From Rhodanobacter sp. FDAARGOS 1247 (GTDB taxonomy: Bacteria; Pseudomonadota; Gammaproteobacteria; Xanthomonadales; Rhodanobacteraceae), in NCBI RefSeq assembly GCF_016889805.1, contig NZ_CP069535.1:2170001-2234000 (forward strand): DNA of 64,000 bases, in the 5' to 3' direction. The notes under the pieces are model-generated. The model was given only the letters and a program-made list of their open reading frames with translations. It was not told the DNA's origin and searched no databases. A program made the translations under genes and the position numbers. Positions 63,109-64,000 of this stretch are shown here, piece after piece (the stretch's first letter is position 1; each line of letters starts with the position of its first letter).

Positions 63109-64000
63109 AGATCGCTTTTGTCGTGATTGCTGCCGCGATGGTCGCGGCGGCACTGGCCTTGTTGCTGTTGCCGCTGCTGCGCCAGGGCCGTGAAGCCGGC
63201 CGCCCGCGCAGCGTGTTCGCGCTGGCCCTGCTGATCGCCCTGGTGTTGCCGCTGGGCACCGGCACGCTGTACCTGCTGGTGGGCACCCCCAACGCGTTGA
63301 ACCCGGCCAGCAAGCAGGCACCGCCCGCGCTGACCATGGACCAGGCGCTGACCGAACTGCGCACCCATCTGCAACAACAGCCGGACGACCTGCAGGGCTG
63401 GATGCTGCTGGCCCAGACCAGCAGCATGCTGCGCCAGCCGGCGGATGCGCGCGACGCCTTCGGACACGCACTGAAACTGGACCCGAACAACGCCGAGGCG
63501 ATGATCGGCTGGGCCGAAAATGATTCGATGACGCGGGCCGACCATCGCATCGAGGGTCGCGCGCGCGAACTTCTCGCGCAGGCGGTGAAGCTGCATCCGG
63601 ACAGCCAGCGCGGCCTGTGGCTGCTCGGCATCAGCGATTTCCAGAACGGCGACTACCGCGACGCCGCCGCCACCTGGCGTTTGCTGCAACCGCAGCTGGA
63701 ACCGGGCTCGAACGTGGCCAAATCCGTCGCCGAACAGATCGCCGTGGCCGATGCCCGCGCCGGCGGCGCACCGGCCGGCGCATCGTCGAGCGCCGCCACC
63801 AGCGCCCCGCAAGGCGCCGCGCTGCAGGTGCAGGTCGCGCTGGCGCCGGCGCTGAAGGGCAAGCTGGCCGCGGGCGACGTGCTGTTCGTCTACGCCCGCT
63901 CGCCGGACGGCCCGCCGATGCCGCTGGCGGTGGCGAAACTCGATCCCGCCAGCCTGCCCGCCACGGTCACGCTGACCGACGCGATGGCGATGACGCCGGC
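63105..64000 (+). CDS. ccmI: CcmI, apocytochrome c chaperone, cut by window edge
   Basis: The frame starts at GTG 63105 overlapping the ccmH stop (GTGA) and is open to the right edge. Two membrane helices (FVVIAAAMVAAALALLLLPLL; FALALLIALVLPLGTGTLYLL) are followed by TPR repeats: DLQGWMLLAQTSSMLRQPAD, ALKLDPNNAEAMIGWAEND and HPDSQRGLWLLGISDFQNGD. The start of the C-terminal beta domain (DVLFVYARSPDGPPMPLAV) is included. It binds apocytochrome c for haem attachment. The ending lies outside the window. Confidence 0.93.
   Translation, partial: MKIAFVVIAAAMVAAALALLLLPLLRQGREAGRPRSVFALALLIALVLPLGTGTLYLLVGTPNALNPASKQAPPALTMDQALTELRTHLQQQPDDLQGWMLLAQTSSMLRQPADARDAFGHALKLDPNNAEAMIGWAENDSMTRADHRIEGRARELLAQAVKLHPDSQRGLWLLGISDFQNGDYRDAAATWRLLQPQLEPGSNVAKSVAEQIAVADARAGGAPAGASSSAATSAPQGAALQVQVALAPALKGKLAAGDVLFVYARSPDGPPMPLAVAKLDPASLPATVTLTDAMAMTP

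Overview
The window is high-GC chromosomal DNA from a gammaproteobacterium, most probably a xanthomonad of the Rhodanobacter/Dyella type. This is inferred from the gene content: a five-step histidine route with HutF, a comEC-exbB-exbD-msbA-lpxK cluster, a sdh operon with its assembly factors, an Ada-AlkA fusion next to ogt, kmo, and a complete ccmABCDEFGHI cluster. No rRNA, tRNA or CRISPR was seen.

Layout. 1-5.1 kb: the N-terminal part of a prolyl oligopeptidase, an ankyrin-repeat protein, a YdeI-like protein and an HxlR regulator divergent from a secreted protein. 5.1-14.6 kb is an accessory island: a secreted hypothetical protein, a protein with CD38/ADP-ribosyl-cyclase-like motifs, a complete IS3-family element, a small acetyltransferase, a possible papain-fold cysteine hydrolase, a membrane-anchored coiled-coil protein, and an 880-residue HEPN-STAND-TPR-cold-shock protein that looks like an NLR-type defence gene. 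Its individual genes are bracketed by short dispersed repeats of three families, and the part from 10.9 to 14.5 kb is visibly richer in A/T than the rest of the window.

14.6-31.6 kb is mixed core metabolism: hutU, hutF and hutI, scattered among DNA alkylation repair (ada-alkA fusion plus ogt), an NPP-type phosphodiesterase, two transporters, a GNAT-nitrilase fusion and a ClC transporter. 31.6-40 kb holds envelope biogenesis on the minus strand: comEC, exbB, exbD, msbA, lpxK, then lolD and lolC/E. 40-44.5 kb is the succinate dehydrogenase operon, framed by two flavinylation/assembly factors (an SDHAF4-like protein at its head and SdhE near its tail). 44.6-53.4 kb holds ygfZ, a SleB-like hydrolase, two glycine-zipper lipoproteins, tatD and a marR-oprM-emrA-emrB type efflux operon with a recognisable MarR operator. 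53.4-57.3 kb holds phaR, phaB, two small unknown genes, kmo and a DUF3293 gene. 57.3-64 kb is the cytochrome c maturation operon, cut by the window edge inside ccmI.

The strongest candidate for an undescribed system is the island gene at 11848-14490 together with its repeat-bracketed neighbours. The CD38-like protein at 6423-7409 and the papain-like protein at 9715-10734 are candidate toxins or effectors; these functions are inferences from motifs only.
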